64,000 nt of DNA, taken from contig NZ_JASHKR010000006.1 of assembly GCF_030056815.1 (NCBI RefSeq), positions 62,001-126,000 of the forward strand, written 5' to 3'. The DNA comes from Rhodococcus sp. IEGM 1379. GTDB lineage: Bacteria; Actinomycetota; Actinomycetes; Mycobacteriales; Mycobacteriaceae. Under the pieces are notes generated by a model that searched no databases, had not been told where the DNA came from, and worked only from the letters and a program-made list of their open reading frames with translations. Below, piece by piece: positions 27,615 through 37,412 of the stretch; position 1 is the stretch's first letter; each line of letters begins with the position of its first letter. Position numbers and translations under genes: made by a program.

Positions 27615-27914
27615 TCACACCTCGCCGAGTGAGCTGTGGAGCCGGTTCATGAGGCGCTCGCGTTCGATCCCGCTGCGGTGAACAGCCTCGTGGATGGTGG
27701 CAATTGTCAGAGCGGCCACTGCGCGGGAGTCCATCGCCGTCACTGCATCCGTGATGGTCAGTCCGACCAGCGTGCCGGTGCCGTTCACACAGGCCACGAC
27801 GGCGCCGTCGGCACTGGACGCGGTTGTTCGGATAGCGTCGACGTCACCCACCGCGTCCTGCATGAGCCCGCACTGACTTTTGGCGCGTTCCATGATTCGG
27901 TCCATCTCGTTCAT
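27615..27914 (-). CDS. YbaB/EbfC-like small protein
   Basis: A 99-residue protein (MNEMDRIMERAKSQ ... GTLVGLTITDAVTAMDSRAV ... ERLMNRLHSSLGEV). The helix-strand-strand-helix pattern with a central VxACVNGTGTLVGLTI hairpin resembles YbaB/EbfC nucleoid-associated proteins, a version often found in ESX-related clusters. Its ATG overlaps the preceding stop in an ATGA. Last gene of a four-gene coupled cassette. The role is inferred from fold resemblance only. Confidence 0.65.
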   Translation of the reverse strand: MNEMDRIMERAKSQCGLMQDAVGDVDAIRTTASSADGAVVACVNGTGTLVGLTITDAVTAMDSRAVAALTIATIHEAVHRSGIERERLMNRLHSSLGEV

Positions 27915-28270
27915 ATCGCACGCATCCATGTCGTCGGGGCATCGGCAGCTTGTTCCGCGGCGTCCTGTGCCTCGGCGAGTTGCTCTCGGGTAGCGAGCCC
28001 GAGGGCGGTCAAGATGGCGTCAGGAACGCCGTTTCCTTCCAATTCGATGCGGTGTCGGGCACCGGCTTCGAGTCCGGCTCGACTCGCGAGAGCCAGGATG
28101 TTCCGAGCCAGATGAGACCCGCCGTACCGCAGTTCGTCCTGATGGATTCGGAGGTCGATCGGAACGGCCTGCTCGGTAGCTCGAAGGGCGATGGTGCCGC
28201 TGCGATTTGCGGCAACGGCAGTGATGGCGGTTGGCTGATGTCCAGGTGAATTCTGCATGTCCCTACTCAT
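27911..28270 (-). CDS. Unknown small protein of the NlpC/P60 cassette
   Basis: A 119-residue protein without signal or membrane segment. The middle (SGTIALRATEQAVPIDLRIH, ELRYGGSHLARNILALASRA) has a beta-beta-helix pattern similar to ESX-associated YbaB-like proteins, followed by an Ala/Glu-rich helix. It is joined to both neighbours by 4-bp ATGA overlaps, so it is made in step with them. I do not recognise a named family. Confidence 0.6.
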   Translation of the reverse strand: MSRDMQNSPGHQPTAITAVAANRSGTIALRATEQAVPIDLRIHQDELRYGGSHLARNILALASRAGLEAGARHRIELEGNGVPDAILTALGLATREQLAEAQDAAEQAADAPTTWMRAI

Positions 28271-29250
28271 TCGGTCGGTCGGTAGAAGCCGTGAAAGCCC
28301 ATGCCGATGTTGGAAGTTCGGACCGGACTGACGCTCACGGGGTCGCCGGCTTCGACCATCTGGCCGTTACCGATCACCATGGCGACGTGGCCGTCCCAGA
28401 CTGCGAGGTCACCGGGCAGGAGATTGTTCTGATCGACCGGACTGCCGATGCTCTGTTCCTGAGCCAGTCGCGGAATATCGATTCCGGCTTGGCCGTACGC
28501 CCATTGCGTCAGCCCGCTGCAATCCAGGCCGACGCCCGGTGTTGTTCCGCCCCACGCGTACGGAACGCCTTGTTGCGTGAGGGCATTGCGTACCGCGGCT
28601 GCAGCCTCGGCGTTGGGGGCCGAAGCAACGGTTCCGTCGGGAAGGTCGATTTGGAGTCCGGCATCCGAACTTCGTGATGTTATGAGGGCGTCGACACTCG
28701 GTGCTGTGCCGGTAGCGCCGCTTCCCGACGCGAGGTCAGGAATCGCTACCGACGGAACCAACTCGGACATCTTGTCGGTGGATCCCGAGAGGTCGCCGCG
28801 CATCCTCTCGACAACCGAGATCGCTCGACCGAGATGTTCGAATGCGGCCGAAACAAGCATCAACTGGCCAGGCGGGGTCATCAATGACGGGCCGGCTTGC
28901 ACTGCGAGCGTGAGAAACGACTGAAGGATGTTGTTCAGTTCGTTGACACCGGACGACACCGTTGTTGTCGCTTCGTCGACAATTCCGGCTATCGACGTCC
29001 CTCGATCGGTCAGGGCGCGAGTGGATGCCTGCGTCTGCTCGGTCATTGCGCTCGCCGCAGTCATTCCGGCAGTGGATGTTCCGCCGCCGGCAAGTTCGCC
29101 GAGCGCGGCGGAGCCCAATTGGTATGCGATTTCCAGGACATCCGACGCGATGCGGATCCCGACGTCGGGGCCGTTGGAGTCCGTGACTCCACTTCCCAGC
29201 GTCTGCAACAGGTCGATGATCGGCCGGGCCAGTGCTTCGACGGGGATCAT
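28267..29250 (-). CDS. NlpC/P60 family cell-wall peptidase
   Basis: A 327-residue protein. Residues 1-200 are helical (WXG/PPE-like secretion-associated feel, no classical signal peptide), and the C-terminal 115 residues are an NlpC/P60 domain with Cys244 (GLDCSGLTQWAYG) and His288 (WDGHVAMVIGNG). Such domains cut D-Glu-mDAP bonds in peptidoglycan. The lack of a Sec signal together with the WXG100-like gene upstream suggests type VII-like export. Overlaps its neighbours by ATGA at both ends. Confidence 0.85.
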   Translation of the reverse strand: MIPVEALARPIIDLLQTLGSGVTDSNGPDVGIRIASDVLEIAYQLGSAALGELAGGGTSTAGMTAASAMTEQTQASTRALTDRGTSIAGIVDEATTTVSSGVNELNNILQSFLTLAVQAGPSLMTPPGQLMLVSAAFEHLGRAISVVERMRGDLSGSTDKMSELVPSVAIPDLASGSGATGTAPSVDALITSRSSDAGLQIDLPDGTVASAPNAEAAAAVRNALTQQGVPYAWGGTTPGVGLDCSGLTQWAYGQAGIDIPRLAQEQSIGSPVDQNNLLPGDLAVWDGHVAMVIGNGQMVEAGDPVSVSPVRTSNIGMGFHGFYRPTE

Positions 29251-29561
29251 GTTCGCGCCGCTTCTGCGATGGTCCGGCGAACTGTTTCGTCGGTTCCCCG
29301 GTAGAGGTCCTGGGCGTCGAATGTGGCTGCCGAGACGCTGGAAATGACGGCAGTGAGCCGGTCGAGGTCGTCGACGTGAGTCCGTTGCGCGTCCCCGGTG
29401 ACACGAACGAAGTCTTCGGCGATCAACCCCAGGACTGCATTGAGTCCGGTGTGGTTGTTGCGGGCAGCGTCGGCCCGTGCCTGGGCAATGGTGTCGGCGA
29501 CGATGCCCAGTCGTGAGCCGAACTCTGAAATATCCTCGGTATGAGCTACAAAATTGTCCAA
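29247..29561 (-). CDS. WXG100/DUF2580-like secretion-associated protein
   Basis: A 104-residue all-helical protein (FVAHTEDISEFGSRLGIVAD, ARADAARNNHTGLNAVLGLI, RTHVDDLDRLTAVISSVSAA) with the size and helical hairpin expected of DUF2580/WXG100-type ESX proteins, but no strict W-x-G. First gene of the four-gene cassette; its stop overlaps the ATG of the NlpC/P60 gene. Probably a partner or co-secreted chaperone of that enzyme. Confidence 0.6.
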   Translation of the reverse strand: MDNFVAHTEDISEFGSRLGIVADTIAQARADAARNNHTGLNAVLGLIAEDFVRVTGDAQRTHVDDLDRLTAVISSVSAATFDAQDLYRGTDETVRRTIAEAART

Positions 29562-29611
29562 CTTCTCTTCCCCCCGTTGCGCGTACTCCCTTTCTTGGAC
29601 GCTGCCGACGG

Positions 29612-29675
29612 GCCGGAGGTTCCCGTCTCGGGATGTGGTCAGCGCCGGAGGTTCCCGTCTCGGGATGTGGTCAGC
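29612..29675. repeat. Two tandem 32-bp repeats
   Basis: Two identical head-to-tail copies of a 32-bp unit (29612-29643 and 29644-29675) beginning GCCGGAGGTTCCCG and ending GGATGTGGTCAGC. Each unit holds a small hairpin CCCG-TCT-CGGG. They lie in the divergent promoter region between the ESX-like cassette and upp, 33 bp before the upp ATG. Confidence 0.9.
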
Positions 29676-29708
29676 GCAGTCGTTTGCTGAGCAACTATCC
29701 TTCTAGTC

Positions 29709-30332
29709 ATGCAAACGCACGTGGTCGACCATCCGCTGGCAGCGGCCCTCCTGACGACAATGCGTGATGCGCGCAGCGACAACTCGACATTCCGGTCGGC
29801 ACTGCGTCGACTCACACACATGCTTGTCTACGAGGCAATGCGCGACGCCGAGGTCGAGGAATTCCCCGTTGACACCCCGGTCGCAGCGACGACGGGTATC
29901 CGTCTGGCGAAGCCCCCGCTGCTGGTCCCGGTTCTTCGTGCGGGTCTGGGCATGGTTGAGCAGGCCAGTGCTTTGATTCCGTCTGCTGGTGTCGGCTTTG
30001 TCGGTATGGCGCGGGACGAAGTGACCCATGAGCCGGTGCCCTACTTGGAATCGTTGCCTGCCGACCTGTCGGGAATCCCGGTATTCGTTCTCGACCCGAT
30101 GCTGGCGACCGGCGGATCGATGGTGCACACAATCGATCTGCTCGTCGCTCGCGGCGCTACCGATGTGACTGCGGTGTGCGTCGTCGCGGCGCCGCGCGGT
30201 GTCGACGCTCTGGCCGCGTCGGGTCATCCGGTGCGTCTGGTGTTGGCCAGTATCGACGACGGACTGGACGAGAACGCCTTTATCGTTCCGGGCCTCGGTG
30301 ACGCGGGCGATCGGCAGTTCGGACCGCGCTGA
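29709..30332 (+). CDS. upp: Uracil phosphoribosyltransferase
   Basis: A 207-residue PRTase that makes UMP from uracil and PRPP. The PRPP-binding loop is [35 protein letters not shown] and the C-terminal [15 protein letters not shown] (uracil-recognition flap) are typical. It completes pyrimidine salvage together with cdd and deoA nearby. Convergent with pmmB. Confidence 0.97.
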   Translation: MQTHVVDHPLAAALLTTMRDARSDNSTFRSALRRLTHMLVYEAMRDAEVEEFPVDTPVAATTGIRLAKPPLLVPVLRAGLGMVEQASALIPSAGVGFVGMARDEVTHEPVPYLESLPADLSGIPVFVLDPMLATGGSMVHTIDLLVARGATDVTAVCVVAAPRGVDALAASGHPVRLVLASIDDGLDENAFIVPGLGDAGDRQFGPR

Positions 30333-30342
30333 GCGGCTGCTT

Positions 30343-31923
30343 TTACAGATTCATCGCGAAGGCCCGGAGCTTTTCAGCCCGGGCCTTTGCTGCTGCCTGG
30401 GCTTCGGCGAGCTCACTGCGATTGTTCACCGGAATCACGACTTCGAGATAAAACTTGAGTTTGGGCTCGGTTCCGGACGGGCGGACGACGACGCGCGTCG
30501 TAGCTCCGGTGAAGACCATCGCGTCGGTGTGAAGGGGCGATTCGGGGAGGAAAAGGTCTTCGACTACAACCTTTTCGCCGGCCAGTTCGACTGGCGGGTT
30601 GGCTCGTAGCCTGCGCATCCTTGCGCTGATGTCAGCCACCCTGCGTGAAACCTGGTCCCCGTGGTGATAGCCGAACTCGAGGGCGTAATCGCCCAGCACA
30701 TCGAGCAACGTTCTGTTGGTTTCGGCAAGCGTGGCAACCAGATCGGAGACTAGGACGGCAGCGGAAATGCCGTCCTTGTCTCGGACGACGTCGGGGTCGA
30801 CGCAGTGTCCGATGGCCTCTTCGTAGGCGTAGACGAGGCCGTCGCCGGCTCGGGTCAGCCATTTGAAACCGGTGAGGGTGCACGCGAACCGCGCTCCGCG
30901 CGCCGGCGCCAGTTTCGACAGTAATGTCGACGACACAATTGTTGTTGCTACCAAAGAGTTTGGTGGTGCGATGGAGACAACGTGATCGGCGAGGAGTACT
31001 CCGGTTTCATCTCCGCGGAGCATTCGCCACCCTTCGCTGTCTCGGATCCCGACGGCGCAGCGGTCGGCGTCGGGATCGAGGGCGATCGCGAGGTCCGCGT
31101 TCACCTTCTCGGCGAGTGCCAAAACCGCATCGGCGACGCCGGGTTCTTCGGGATTGGGAAATGTGACGGTCGGGAAATTCGGATCGGGGTCGAATTGTTC
31201 TGCTACGACGTGTATGTCGGTGAAACCGGCCGCCTGAAGTGCCGAAAGCGCAGTTTCCCCACCGACGCCGTGTAAGGGGGTGAGTGCGATCCGGATGTTG
31301 CGGGCAGATCCATGCGGGAGTGCCGCGACACGGCTTACATATTGCTCGACGAGGGTGTTGTCGGCTGACTTCACCGCGGTTCTCGGCACGTCCGACGCAC
31401 CGCCGACTCGAGTGATTGCGCTTTCGATTTCGCGGTCGGCCGGTGAAACAAGCTGGGATCCGCCGTCGAGGTACACCTTGTAGCCGTTATCTGTCGCCGG
31501 GTTGTGTGAGGCGGTGATCTGAATTCCGGCGGAGGCAGCGAGCCTGCGAACCGCAAAAGCCACAACGGGCGTGGGAAGTGGACGGGGGAGGAGTATCACT
31601 TCGAATCCGGCCGCAGCAAGAACTTCGGCGGCAGCAGTAGCGAATGCTTCGGAACCGTGGCGGGCGTCGCGGCCGACGACGACGCGGGATCCGCCGTGGC
31701 CGTGCGCGCTCAGCCAAGATCCGAGTCCGGCGGTGGTGCGGATGACGACGGCAAGGTTCATGCCATGAGTGCCGGCGCGTACCGGCCCGCGCAATCCGGC
31801 CGTGCCAAATGTCAGCGGTGACGAAAACCGTTCGGCTAGTTCAGTTTCCGTCAATCTTTCCAGTTCTTCCTGGCTGGCCGGATCGGGATCCGAGTTGATC
31901 CAGTCCTGTACCGCCTTGTTCAC
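30343..31923 (-). CDS. pmmB: Phosphomannomutase/phosphoglucomutase family protein
   Basis: A 526-residue alpha-D-phosphohexomutase. The phosphoserine loop is [15 protein letters not shown], the metal loop [13 protein letters not shown], the sugar loop is near [13 protein letters not shown] and the phosphate-binding loop is [15 protein letters not shown]. It interconverts hexose or pentose 1- and 6(5)-phosphates; being next to purine nucleoside phosphorylase, a phosphopentomutase role in nucleoside breakdown is plausible. It overlaps the upstream punA stop by 4 bp. Confidence 0.9.
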   Translation of the reverse strand: MNKAVQDWINSDPDPASQEELERLTETELAERFSSPLTFGTAGLRGPVRAGTHGMNLAVVIRTTAGLGSWLSAHGHGGSRVVVGRDARHGSEAFATAAAEVLAAAGFEVILLPRPLPTPVVAFAVRRLAASAGIQITASHNPATDNGYKVYLDGGSQLVSPADREIESAITRVGGASDVPRTAVKSADNTLVEQYVSRVAALPHGSARNIRIALTPLHGVGGETALSALQAAGFTDIHVVAEQFDPDPNFPTVTFPNPEEPGVADAVLALAEKVNADLAIALDPDADRCAVGIRDSEGWRMLRGDETGVLLADHVVSIAPPNSLVATTIVSSTLLSKLAPARGARFACTLTGFKWLTRAGDGLVYAYEEAIGHCVDPDVVRDKDGISAAVLVSDLVATLAETNRTLLDVLGDYALEFGYHHGDQVSRRVADISARMRRLRANPPVELAGEKVVVEDLFLPESPLHTDAMVFTGATTRVVVRPSGTEPKLKFYLEVVIPVNNRSELAEAQAAAKARAEKLRAFAMNL

Positions 31924-32705
31924 AGTTCACTGACCAATTGGTGCAGCAGCTTTCCCACTCGGGCGGCAGATGCCTTGCCGGCGGCCAGCACTTCTTGATG
32001 GTCGAGCGGGGCGCCGGTGATTCCGGCGGCGAGGTTGGTAACCATGGATATTCCGAGAACCCGCGCCCCGAGTGCGCGGGCCGCGATTGTTTCGTGAACC
32101 GTCGACATGCCCACGAGGTCGGCGCCGAGTGTGCGCAGCATCCGGATTTCCGCCGGGGTTTCGTAGTGCGGACCGGGAAGTCCGGCGTACACACCGTCGG
32201 CAAGATCGGGATCGATGGACCGGGCCAAGTCTCGAAGTTCGGGGGAGTAGGCGTCGACGAGGTCGACGAATTCCGCTCCGACCAGCGGTGATCGGGCGGT
32301 CAGGTTGAGGTGGTCACTGATCAGAACGGGCTGTCCGACGGTGTAGTCCTCCCGGATTCCGCCGGCTGCATTGGTCAAGATGACGGTGTCGACGCCGGCT
32401 GCAATTGCAGTGCGGACGGGGTGGACGACGACGCCGAGGTCGTGGCCCTCGTACGCGTGTGCACGGCCGAGGAGGAGCAGCACGTTGGTGTTGCCGACGG
32501 TGACCGTGCGGATGGTGCCGATGTGGCCCAGAGCGGACGGCGGGGCAAAGCCGGGGAGGTCGGCCATCGACACTTCGGCGGTGGGCTCACCGAACTGGTC
32601 GGCGGCGTCGGTCCATCCGGATCCGAGGACTACGGCGACGGTCGGCGACGGGCTTCCCGTCATGGCGGACAGAGCGGCAGCAGCGGCTTCGGCGATCGTT
32701 CCCAT
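31920..32705 (-). CDS. punA: Purine nucleoside phosphorylase
   Basis: A 261-residue trimeric-type PNP that releases the base from inosine/guanosine. Phosphate- and base-binding motifs are seen: [33 protein letters not shown] and [14 protein letters not shown]. The ATG at 32705 is chosen; the longer frame to 32774 would overlap the divergent enoyl-CoA hydratase start and shows no homology. Its stop overlaps the pmmB start (ATGA). Confidence 0.93.
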   Translation of the reverse strand: MGTIAEAAAAALSAMTGSPSPTVAVVLGSGWTDAADQFGEPTAEVSMADLPGFAPPSALGHIGTIRTVTVGNTNVLLLLGRAHAYEGHDLGVVVHPVRTAIAAGVDTVILTNAAGGIREDYTVGQPVLISDHLNLTARSPLVGAEFVDLVDAYSPELRDLARSIDPDLADGVYAGLPGPHYETPAEIRMLRTLGADLVGMSTVHETIAARALGARVLGISMVTNLAAGITGAPLDHQEVLAAGKASAARVGKLLHQLVSEL

Positions 32706-32772
32706 GTGAGCAACCCTACTGGCGAGTCGGGTCGGTTCGTAGAGTGTGTTCTGGGGCGTTAGTCTCCCATCC

Positions 32773-33471
32773 ATGCCTTATCTCGAACGCGACGGCGACG
32801 TATTCATCCTGTACCTCGGCAACGAGGGCGAAACGGACAACGAGAACCGCTTCAGTCCCGAGTGGATCGACGCGGTGCACAGCAAGCTTGACGAGGTCGA
32901 GGCGCACGAGGGCCCGGCCGCGCTGGTGACCACGGCAACGGGCAAGTTCTACACGAACGGCCTGGACACGACGTGGATCTTCTCCAACGCCGACGGTCTG
33001 CCGGGATACCTGGACAAGGTGCACGCCATCTACAGCCGTCTCCTGGCCTTCCCGATGGCGACTGTGGCCGCAGTCCAGGGTCATGCATTCGGTGCCGGTG
33101 CAATGTTCGCGACGGCTCACGACTTCCAGATCATGCGCAGCGATCGCGGTTTCTACTGCTTGCCCGAGGTCAGCTTGAACATGCCGTTCACCGTGGGAAT
33201 GTCCGCGCTCCTCAACGGCCGCCTACCCAAGCAGACTGCTGTCGAGGCCATGACGACCGGCCGTCGTTTCGGAGGCGTCGACGCGCTTGCTGCCGGAATT
33301 GTCTCGGAGACTGTGGACGGTGAGGCAGTGCTCGCGGCAGCCGTTGCCAAGGCCGCTGCGCTGACCGCGACGCACGGTAAGAACCTGGCCGGAATCAAGG
33401 CCGGAATTCATCGTGACGTGTTGGCTGATCTTGGACGGGTGACTGACAAGAGCAACTTCTCGTTCGGGTGA
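32773..33471 (+). CDS. Enoyl-CoA hydratase/isomerase family protein
   Basis: A 232-residue crotonase-fold protein. The oxyanion segment [20 protein letters not shown] and [15 protein letters not shown] with the conserved glutamate are visible. The closest type is the short eukaryote-like Delta3-Delta2-enoyl-CoA isomerase, but the exact substrate is unclear. The ATG at 32773 follows a 67-bp divergent region shared with punA. Confidence 0.8.
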   Translation: MPYLERDGDVFILYLGNEGETDNENRFSPEWIDAVHSKLDEVEAHEGPAALVTTATGKFYTNGLDTTWIFSNADGLPGYLDKVHAIYSRLLAFPMATVAAVQGHAFGAGAMFATAHDFQIMRSDRGFYCLPEVSLNMPFTVGMSALLNGRLPKQTAVEAMTTGRRFGGVDALAAGIVSETVDGEAVLAAAVAKAAALTATHGKNLAGIKAGIHRDVLADLGRVTDKSNFSFG

Positions 33472-33483
33472 GACAATGATCCG

Positions 33484-34644
33484 GTGAATCACAATGTCGA
33501 CGGTGCAGTCAGGTCTGTGGAGACCGATCTGATTGCGTTGTCGCATTCGATTCACAGCGATCCGGAGCTTGCGTTCGAGGAATTCCGCAGCTCAGCTAAA
33601 GTTTCCGAGCTATTGGGGCAGCACGGCTTTGCGATCGCACGGGGCATTGCCGATCTCCCGACTGCGTTCGACGCGACCTACGGCAGCGGCGAGTTGGTTA
33701 TCGCGATGTGCGCCGAGTACGACGCTCTTCCGGAAATCGGTCATGCCTGTGGGCACAACATCATTGCTGCCGCCGCTGTCGGTGCCGGTATCGCGTTGGC
33801 GTCTGTCGCCGATCAGCTCGGCATCACCGTTCGAGTGATCGGAACTCCGGCCGAGGAAACCGGCGGTGGCAAGGTGTTGATGCTCGAGCGCGGTGCATTC
33901 GACGGAGTGGGTGCGGCGATGATGGTGCATCCGGGGCCCATCGATATCGTCGGCGCTACATCACTCGCACTCTCCGACATTGCGGTCAACTATTTTGGTC
34001 GCGAAGCCCATGCGTCGGCAGCACCGGAATTCGGACTCAATGCGGCGGACGCTGCGACCCTCGCCCAGGTGGCGGTGGGCCTGCTGCGCCAGCACCTTTT
34101 GCCGGGGCAGCAGATTCACGGCATCGTCAGCGACGGCGGCGCTGCTCCGAACATTGTTCCGGCGCGCTCGGAATTGTTGTACTACCTGCGCGCCGAGACG
34201 GCGGAGTCCTTGGCAAATCTGTCCGAGCGCGCGGAAGCCTGTTTTGCTGCCGGAGCCTTGGGCACCGGCTGCACACACGAAATCCGCACGGTATCCCCGA
34301 CATACACGGAACTGACACCCGACCCGTGGCTGGCAGATGTGTACCGCGAGCAGATCGCAGATCTGGGACGGGTGCCGTTGGCGCTCGAATGGGAACGCTC
34401 GCGTCCGCTCGGCAGTACCGACATGGGTAATGTCACCAACGTGATTCCAGGAATTCACCCGGTTATCGGTTTGGATTCTGCTGGGGCAGTGACGCATCAA
34501 CCGGAGTTCGCCGCGGCCTGTGTCACGGAATCTGCTGATCGTGCCGTCATCGACGGTGCAATCGCATTGGCCCGCACTGCTGTCCGGGTAGCGTCCGATC
34601 CATCGGAACGCGCCCGCCTGTTGGAAGGAGTAGATCGCCGGTGA
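33484..34644 (+). CDS. amiB: M20-family amidohydrolase (AmiB-like)
   Basis: A 386-residue M20D peptidase/aminoacylase. Metal ligands are in MCAEYDALPEIGHACGHNIIAAAAVG and the catalytic glutamate in GTPAEETGGGKVLM; the dimerisation lid carries FGREAHASAAPE. Members hydrolyse N-acyl amino acids or aminobenzoyl-glutamate-like amides. The next gene is a related M20 enzyme whose GTG overlaps this stop by 4 bp, the amiB-amiA arrangement known in mycobacteria. Substrate not deduced. Confidence 0.85.
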   Translation: MNHNVDGAVRSVETDLIALSHSIHSDPELAFEEFRSSAKVSELLGQHGFAIARGIADLPTAFDATYGSGELVIAMCAEYDALPEIGHACGHNIIAAAAVGAGIALASVADQLGITVRVIGTPAEETGGGKVLMLERGAFDGVGAAMMVHPGPIDIVGATSLALSDIAVNYFGREAHASAAPEFGLNAADAATLAQVAVGLLRQHLLPGQQIHGIVSDGGAAPNIVPARSELLYYLRAETAESLANLSERAEACFAAGALGTGCTHEIRTVSPTYTELTPDPWLADVYREQIADLGRVPLALEWERSRPLGSTDMGNVTNVIPGIHPVIGLDSAGAVTHQPEFAAACVTESADRAVIDGAIALARTAVRVASDPSERARLLEGVDRR

Positions 34645-35804
34645 ACGCGGCAATCGATACTTGGATTCACGCGCATACCGACGATCTTGTCGCGTGGCGA
34701 CGGCACATTCACGCCAACCCCGAGTTGGCCCGCCATGAGTACGCGACAACGGAATTCGTTGCGACACGACTCGCGGCGGCCGGTCTCGCGCCGAAAATTC
34801 TTCCCGGCGGCACCGGTCTGACGTGTGACATCGGTCCGGACGGACCGCGGATCGCGTTGCGCGCCGACATGGATGCCTTGCCGATGCAGGAAGCGACGGG
34901 AGCCACATATTCGTCGACCGTCCCTGGTGTTTCCCACGCCTGCGGGCACGACGCCCACACCACGATTCTGTTGGGTGCCGGCCTGGCCTTGGCATCGCTG
35001 CCGGAACTGCCGGTCGGCGTCCGCTTGATCTTCCAGCCCGCCGAGGAAGTGATGCCGGGCGGCGCGCTCGACGTCATTGCTGCCGGCGCGCTCGACGGTG
35101 TGTCGAGAATTTTTGCTCTGCACTGCGATCCGCGACTCGAGGCCGGACAGGTCGGTATGCGACTGGGTCCGATCACATCGGCAGCCGATACCGTCGAAGT
35201 AGTTCTGGACTCGCCGGGCGGACACACGTCTCGGCCACACCTGACCACCGATCTGATCTACGCGCTCGGAACAGTGGTCACAGGCTTGCCCGGAATGCTC
35301 AGTCGACGTATCGATCCGCGCACCGGCACAGTCATGGTGTGGGGCGCGGTCAGCGCCGGCCAGGCTCCCAACGCGATTCCGCAGACCGGCATGATGACCG
35401 GCACGGTCCGAACCGGTGATCACGAAACGTGGGAACTGCTCGAACCGCTCGTCGAGGAAATCGTGCACGGACTGCTCGCCCCCACCGGCGTTCGCTATCA
35501 CCTGAACTATCGACGTGGTGTCCCGCCGGTAGTCAACGACGAAGTCTCCACGCGTATGTTCGAGGATGCTATCGGCACGGTCGGGCAGGACGCCTTGGCG
35601 GACACCCCGCAATCCGGTGGTGGAGAAGACTTCTCGTGGTATCTCGAGACGGTTCCCGGTGCCATGGCGAGGTTGGGCGTGTGGTCGGGTGAAGGGGATC
35701 AACTTGACATTCACCAGCCCACGTTCGATTTGGACGAGCGTGCACTCGGCGTGGGTGTGAAGGTTCTCGCGGGACTGGTTCTAGGGCCTGGCTCTGGGGC
35801 CTGA
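34641..35804 (+). CDS. amiA: M20-family amidohydrolase (AmiA-like)
   Basis: A 387-residue M20D hydrolase of the hippurate/IAA-amino-acid hydrolase type: RRHIHANPELARHEYATTEF at the N-terminus, LRADMDALPMQE, HACGHDAHTTILLGAG and FQPAEEVMPGGA for metals and the catalytic Glu, then the lid with DSPGGHTSRPH. GTG start at 34641 inside the preceding stop (GTGA), so co-translated with amiB. Confidence 0.88.
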   Translation: MNAAIDTWIHAHTDDLVAWRRHIHANPELARHEYATTEFVATRLAAAGLAPKILPGGTGLTCDIGPDGPRIALRADMDALPMQEATGATYSSTVPGVSHACGHDAHTTILLGAGLALASLPELPVGVRLIFQPAEEVMPGGALDVIAAGALDGVSRIFALHCDPRLEAGQVGMRLGPITSAADTVEVVLDSPGGHTSRPHLTTDLIYALGTVVTGLPGMLSRRIDPRTGTVMVWGAVSAGQAPNAIPQTGMMTGTVRTGDHETWELLEPLVEEIVHGLLAPTGVRYHLNYRRGVPPVVNDEVSTRMFEDAIGTVGQDALADTPQSGGGEDFSWYLETVPGAMARLGVWSGEGDQLDIHQPTFDLDERALGVGVKVLAGLVLGPGSGA

Positions 35805-35883
35805 TTTTCGGGTCTAGTTCTCGGTTATTGCCGGTTCCCGTCGGGGGCACCGTTTTTCGTTGGGTTCGAGTGAAGGTACGGGC

Positions 35884-36945
35884 ATGTCGATAGGTGTAGG
35901 AGTGCGAATCGGCTCAGTGGTGTCGACGGCGGTGGTGGCGTCGAACGACCCAGGTTCTGCTGATCCGGTTGTGATTGTGCGAGATACCGTTCTCAATCAA
36001 CGCAAGGACGGCGGAACCGTGCTCGGCGGTGAGTCGGAATTGGGCGCGGGTCGCGAATTCGCCGAGAGTTGGAGTGGATTCGTCGGCCGCGTCGGAGATC
36101 CCAGCGGTGTTGCGGGAAGCGCTGATACCCGTTATCGCGCTGAGGATCTGGTGGCGACCTCGATTCGGTGCCTGTTGCAGGAATGTGAGCCGCTGCCTGA
36201 TCGCGGTGGTCGTGACGGCGGTGCGCCCGACATCGTGGCAACGTACCCGTCGCGCTGGGATTCCTCGACGGCTGCGATCCTGCGGGATTCTCTGGTGTAT
36301 GCGGGCCTCGAGCGCATCACTCTCGTCTCGGATGCCGAAGCGGTGTCGGCGTGGTTCGAATCCGAGATCGCGGCACTGGCCGGAACACTCATCGGGATCT
36401 ATCACGTCGACGACACGGGAGCGGCCGTCACGCTGGTTCGCTCGGGTGTCGCGGCAGGCCGTGCCTTCGGCTTTGCCGGTGACGGAAGTTCTCCGAGTTC
36501 GCGGATCGCGACGGCTCTCGGTGCCTTCGGTTGGATGCCGGAGAACCTCGACGCCGTAGTTGTCACCGGCGACGGGGACATGGCCGGCGATAAAGCCGCG
36601 ATGACGGCGATTGCCGTCAGTGTTGCTGAAAAGCTCAGTGTGCGTTGTGAACTCGGTCCCGGTCCGGAACAGTCTGCTGCGCTCGGTGCGGCAATCCTTG
36701 CGGCCGGCTTCACCTCGACATCACACCAGATCGTGCCCATCGGACTGCCGCCGTCACACGACGTCACCGAAGTTTTCGACAACATTCCTCGAGTTGCCAC
36801 CGCGACTGCCGTCGCAGTGGAACCGGAAGCTGCAGTCGCCGTGATCGAGCCTGCCAAGCGCAGCTACGCACGTGTCGCGATCGGAGTGAGCGCGGCGTTG
36901 GTAGTTATCGCGCTGGCCGCCCTGGCGTACTTCCTACTGCTCTAG
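35884..36945 (+). CDS. Hsp70/actin-fold-like membrane-anchored protein
   Basis: A 353-residue protein. Residues 1-290 resemble the Hsp70/actin ATPase fold in degenerate form: GVRIGSVVSTAVVASND at the start, PDIVATYPSRWDSSTAAILR, LVSDAEAVSAWF, IGIYHVDDTGAAVTLVR and EQSAALGAAILAAG. A single C-terminal membrane helix (VAIGVSAALVVIALAALAYFLLL) ends the chain. Similar actinobacterial proteins are described as Hsp70 family or DUF7159. The DnaK catalytic lysine cannot be placed, so ATPase activity is uncertain. Start at ATG 35884. Confidence 0.65.
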   Translation: MSIGVGVRIGSVVSTAVVASNDPGSADPVVIVRDTVLNQRKDGGTVLGGESELGAGREFAESWSGFVGRVGDPSGVAGSADTRYRAEDLVATSIRCLLQECEPLPDRGGRDGGAPDIVATYPSRWDSSTAAILRDSLVYAGLERITLVSDAEAVSAWFESEIAALAGTLIGIYHVDDTGAAVTLVRSGVAAGRAFGFAGDGSSPSSRIATALGAFGWMPENLDAVVVTGDGDMAGDKAAMTAIAVSVAEKLSVRCELGPGPEQSAALGAAILAAGFTSTSHQIVPIGLPPSHDVTEVFDNIPRVATATAVAVEPEAAVAVIEPAKRSYARVAIGVSAALVVIALAALAYFLLL

Positions 36946-37412
36946 TCGGTCAAACCATTCCCGGGGCCCACGTTCCGGCTGTTCCGCGTCCGCAGTTCAC
37001 GGACGTAGTCGGCCGGAGCGCCGGCGATCTCGGCAGCGTCGGCCATTACTCCGATGTACCGAGCTGACGGAAGGCCGCCCTCGTAGGCGTCCATGACGTA
37101 CAGCCAGGCGAGTACTGCGCCGTCGCCCGTGTCGACTCGCACCCGGATCTTGCGGTGTAGGCCGAGCTCTGCGCCTTCCCAGCGGTCGAGGCTTACGACG
37201 TCCTCGTCGGGGACGTCGTAAAGAACGACGAAGACGCTGGAATCCGGGTCCTCCACCACAGTGGCGAGAGCACCTTCCCAGCCCATGTCCTCGCCGCTGA
37301 ACGTCAGGCGCCAGCCACGCAACCATCCCGTCCCCGACATGGGGGAGTGTGGGCAGCGTAACAACATCTGCTCGGGGTGCATGTTGGAACCGTATGCAGC
37401 ATAAATCGACAC
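36942..37412 (-). CDS. Gamma-glutamylcyclotransferase-like protein
   Basis: A 156-residue GGCT-fold protein. The N-terminal substrate loop IYAAYGSNMHPEQM and a glutamate-bearing VVSLDRWEGAELG region fit the family, which releases 5-oxoproline from gamma-glutamyl amines. The GTG at 37412 puts YGSN at the normal distance from the N-terminus; the longer frame has no homology. Same position as Rv3304 beside lpdA in mycobacteria. It overlaps the upstream convergent gene by 4 bp. Confidence 0.75.
   Translation of the reverse strand: MSIYAAYGSNMHPEQMLLRCPHSPMSGTGWLRGWRLTFSGEDMGWEGALATVVEDPDSSVFVVLYDVPDEDVVSLDRWEGAELGLHRKIRVRVDTGDGAVLAWLYVMDAYEGGLPSARYIGVMADAAEIAGAPADYVRELRTRNSRNVGPGNGLTD

Noticed and set aside
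29612-29675. CRISPR-like array
   Set aside because: The two 32-bp units are directly adjacent with no spacers, and no cas genes are present in the window.
32706-32774. Longer punA start at 32774
   Set aside because: It overlaps the start codon of the divergent enoyl-CoA hydratase gene and adds residues without family resemblance.
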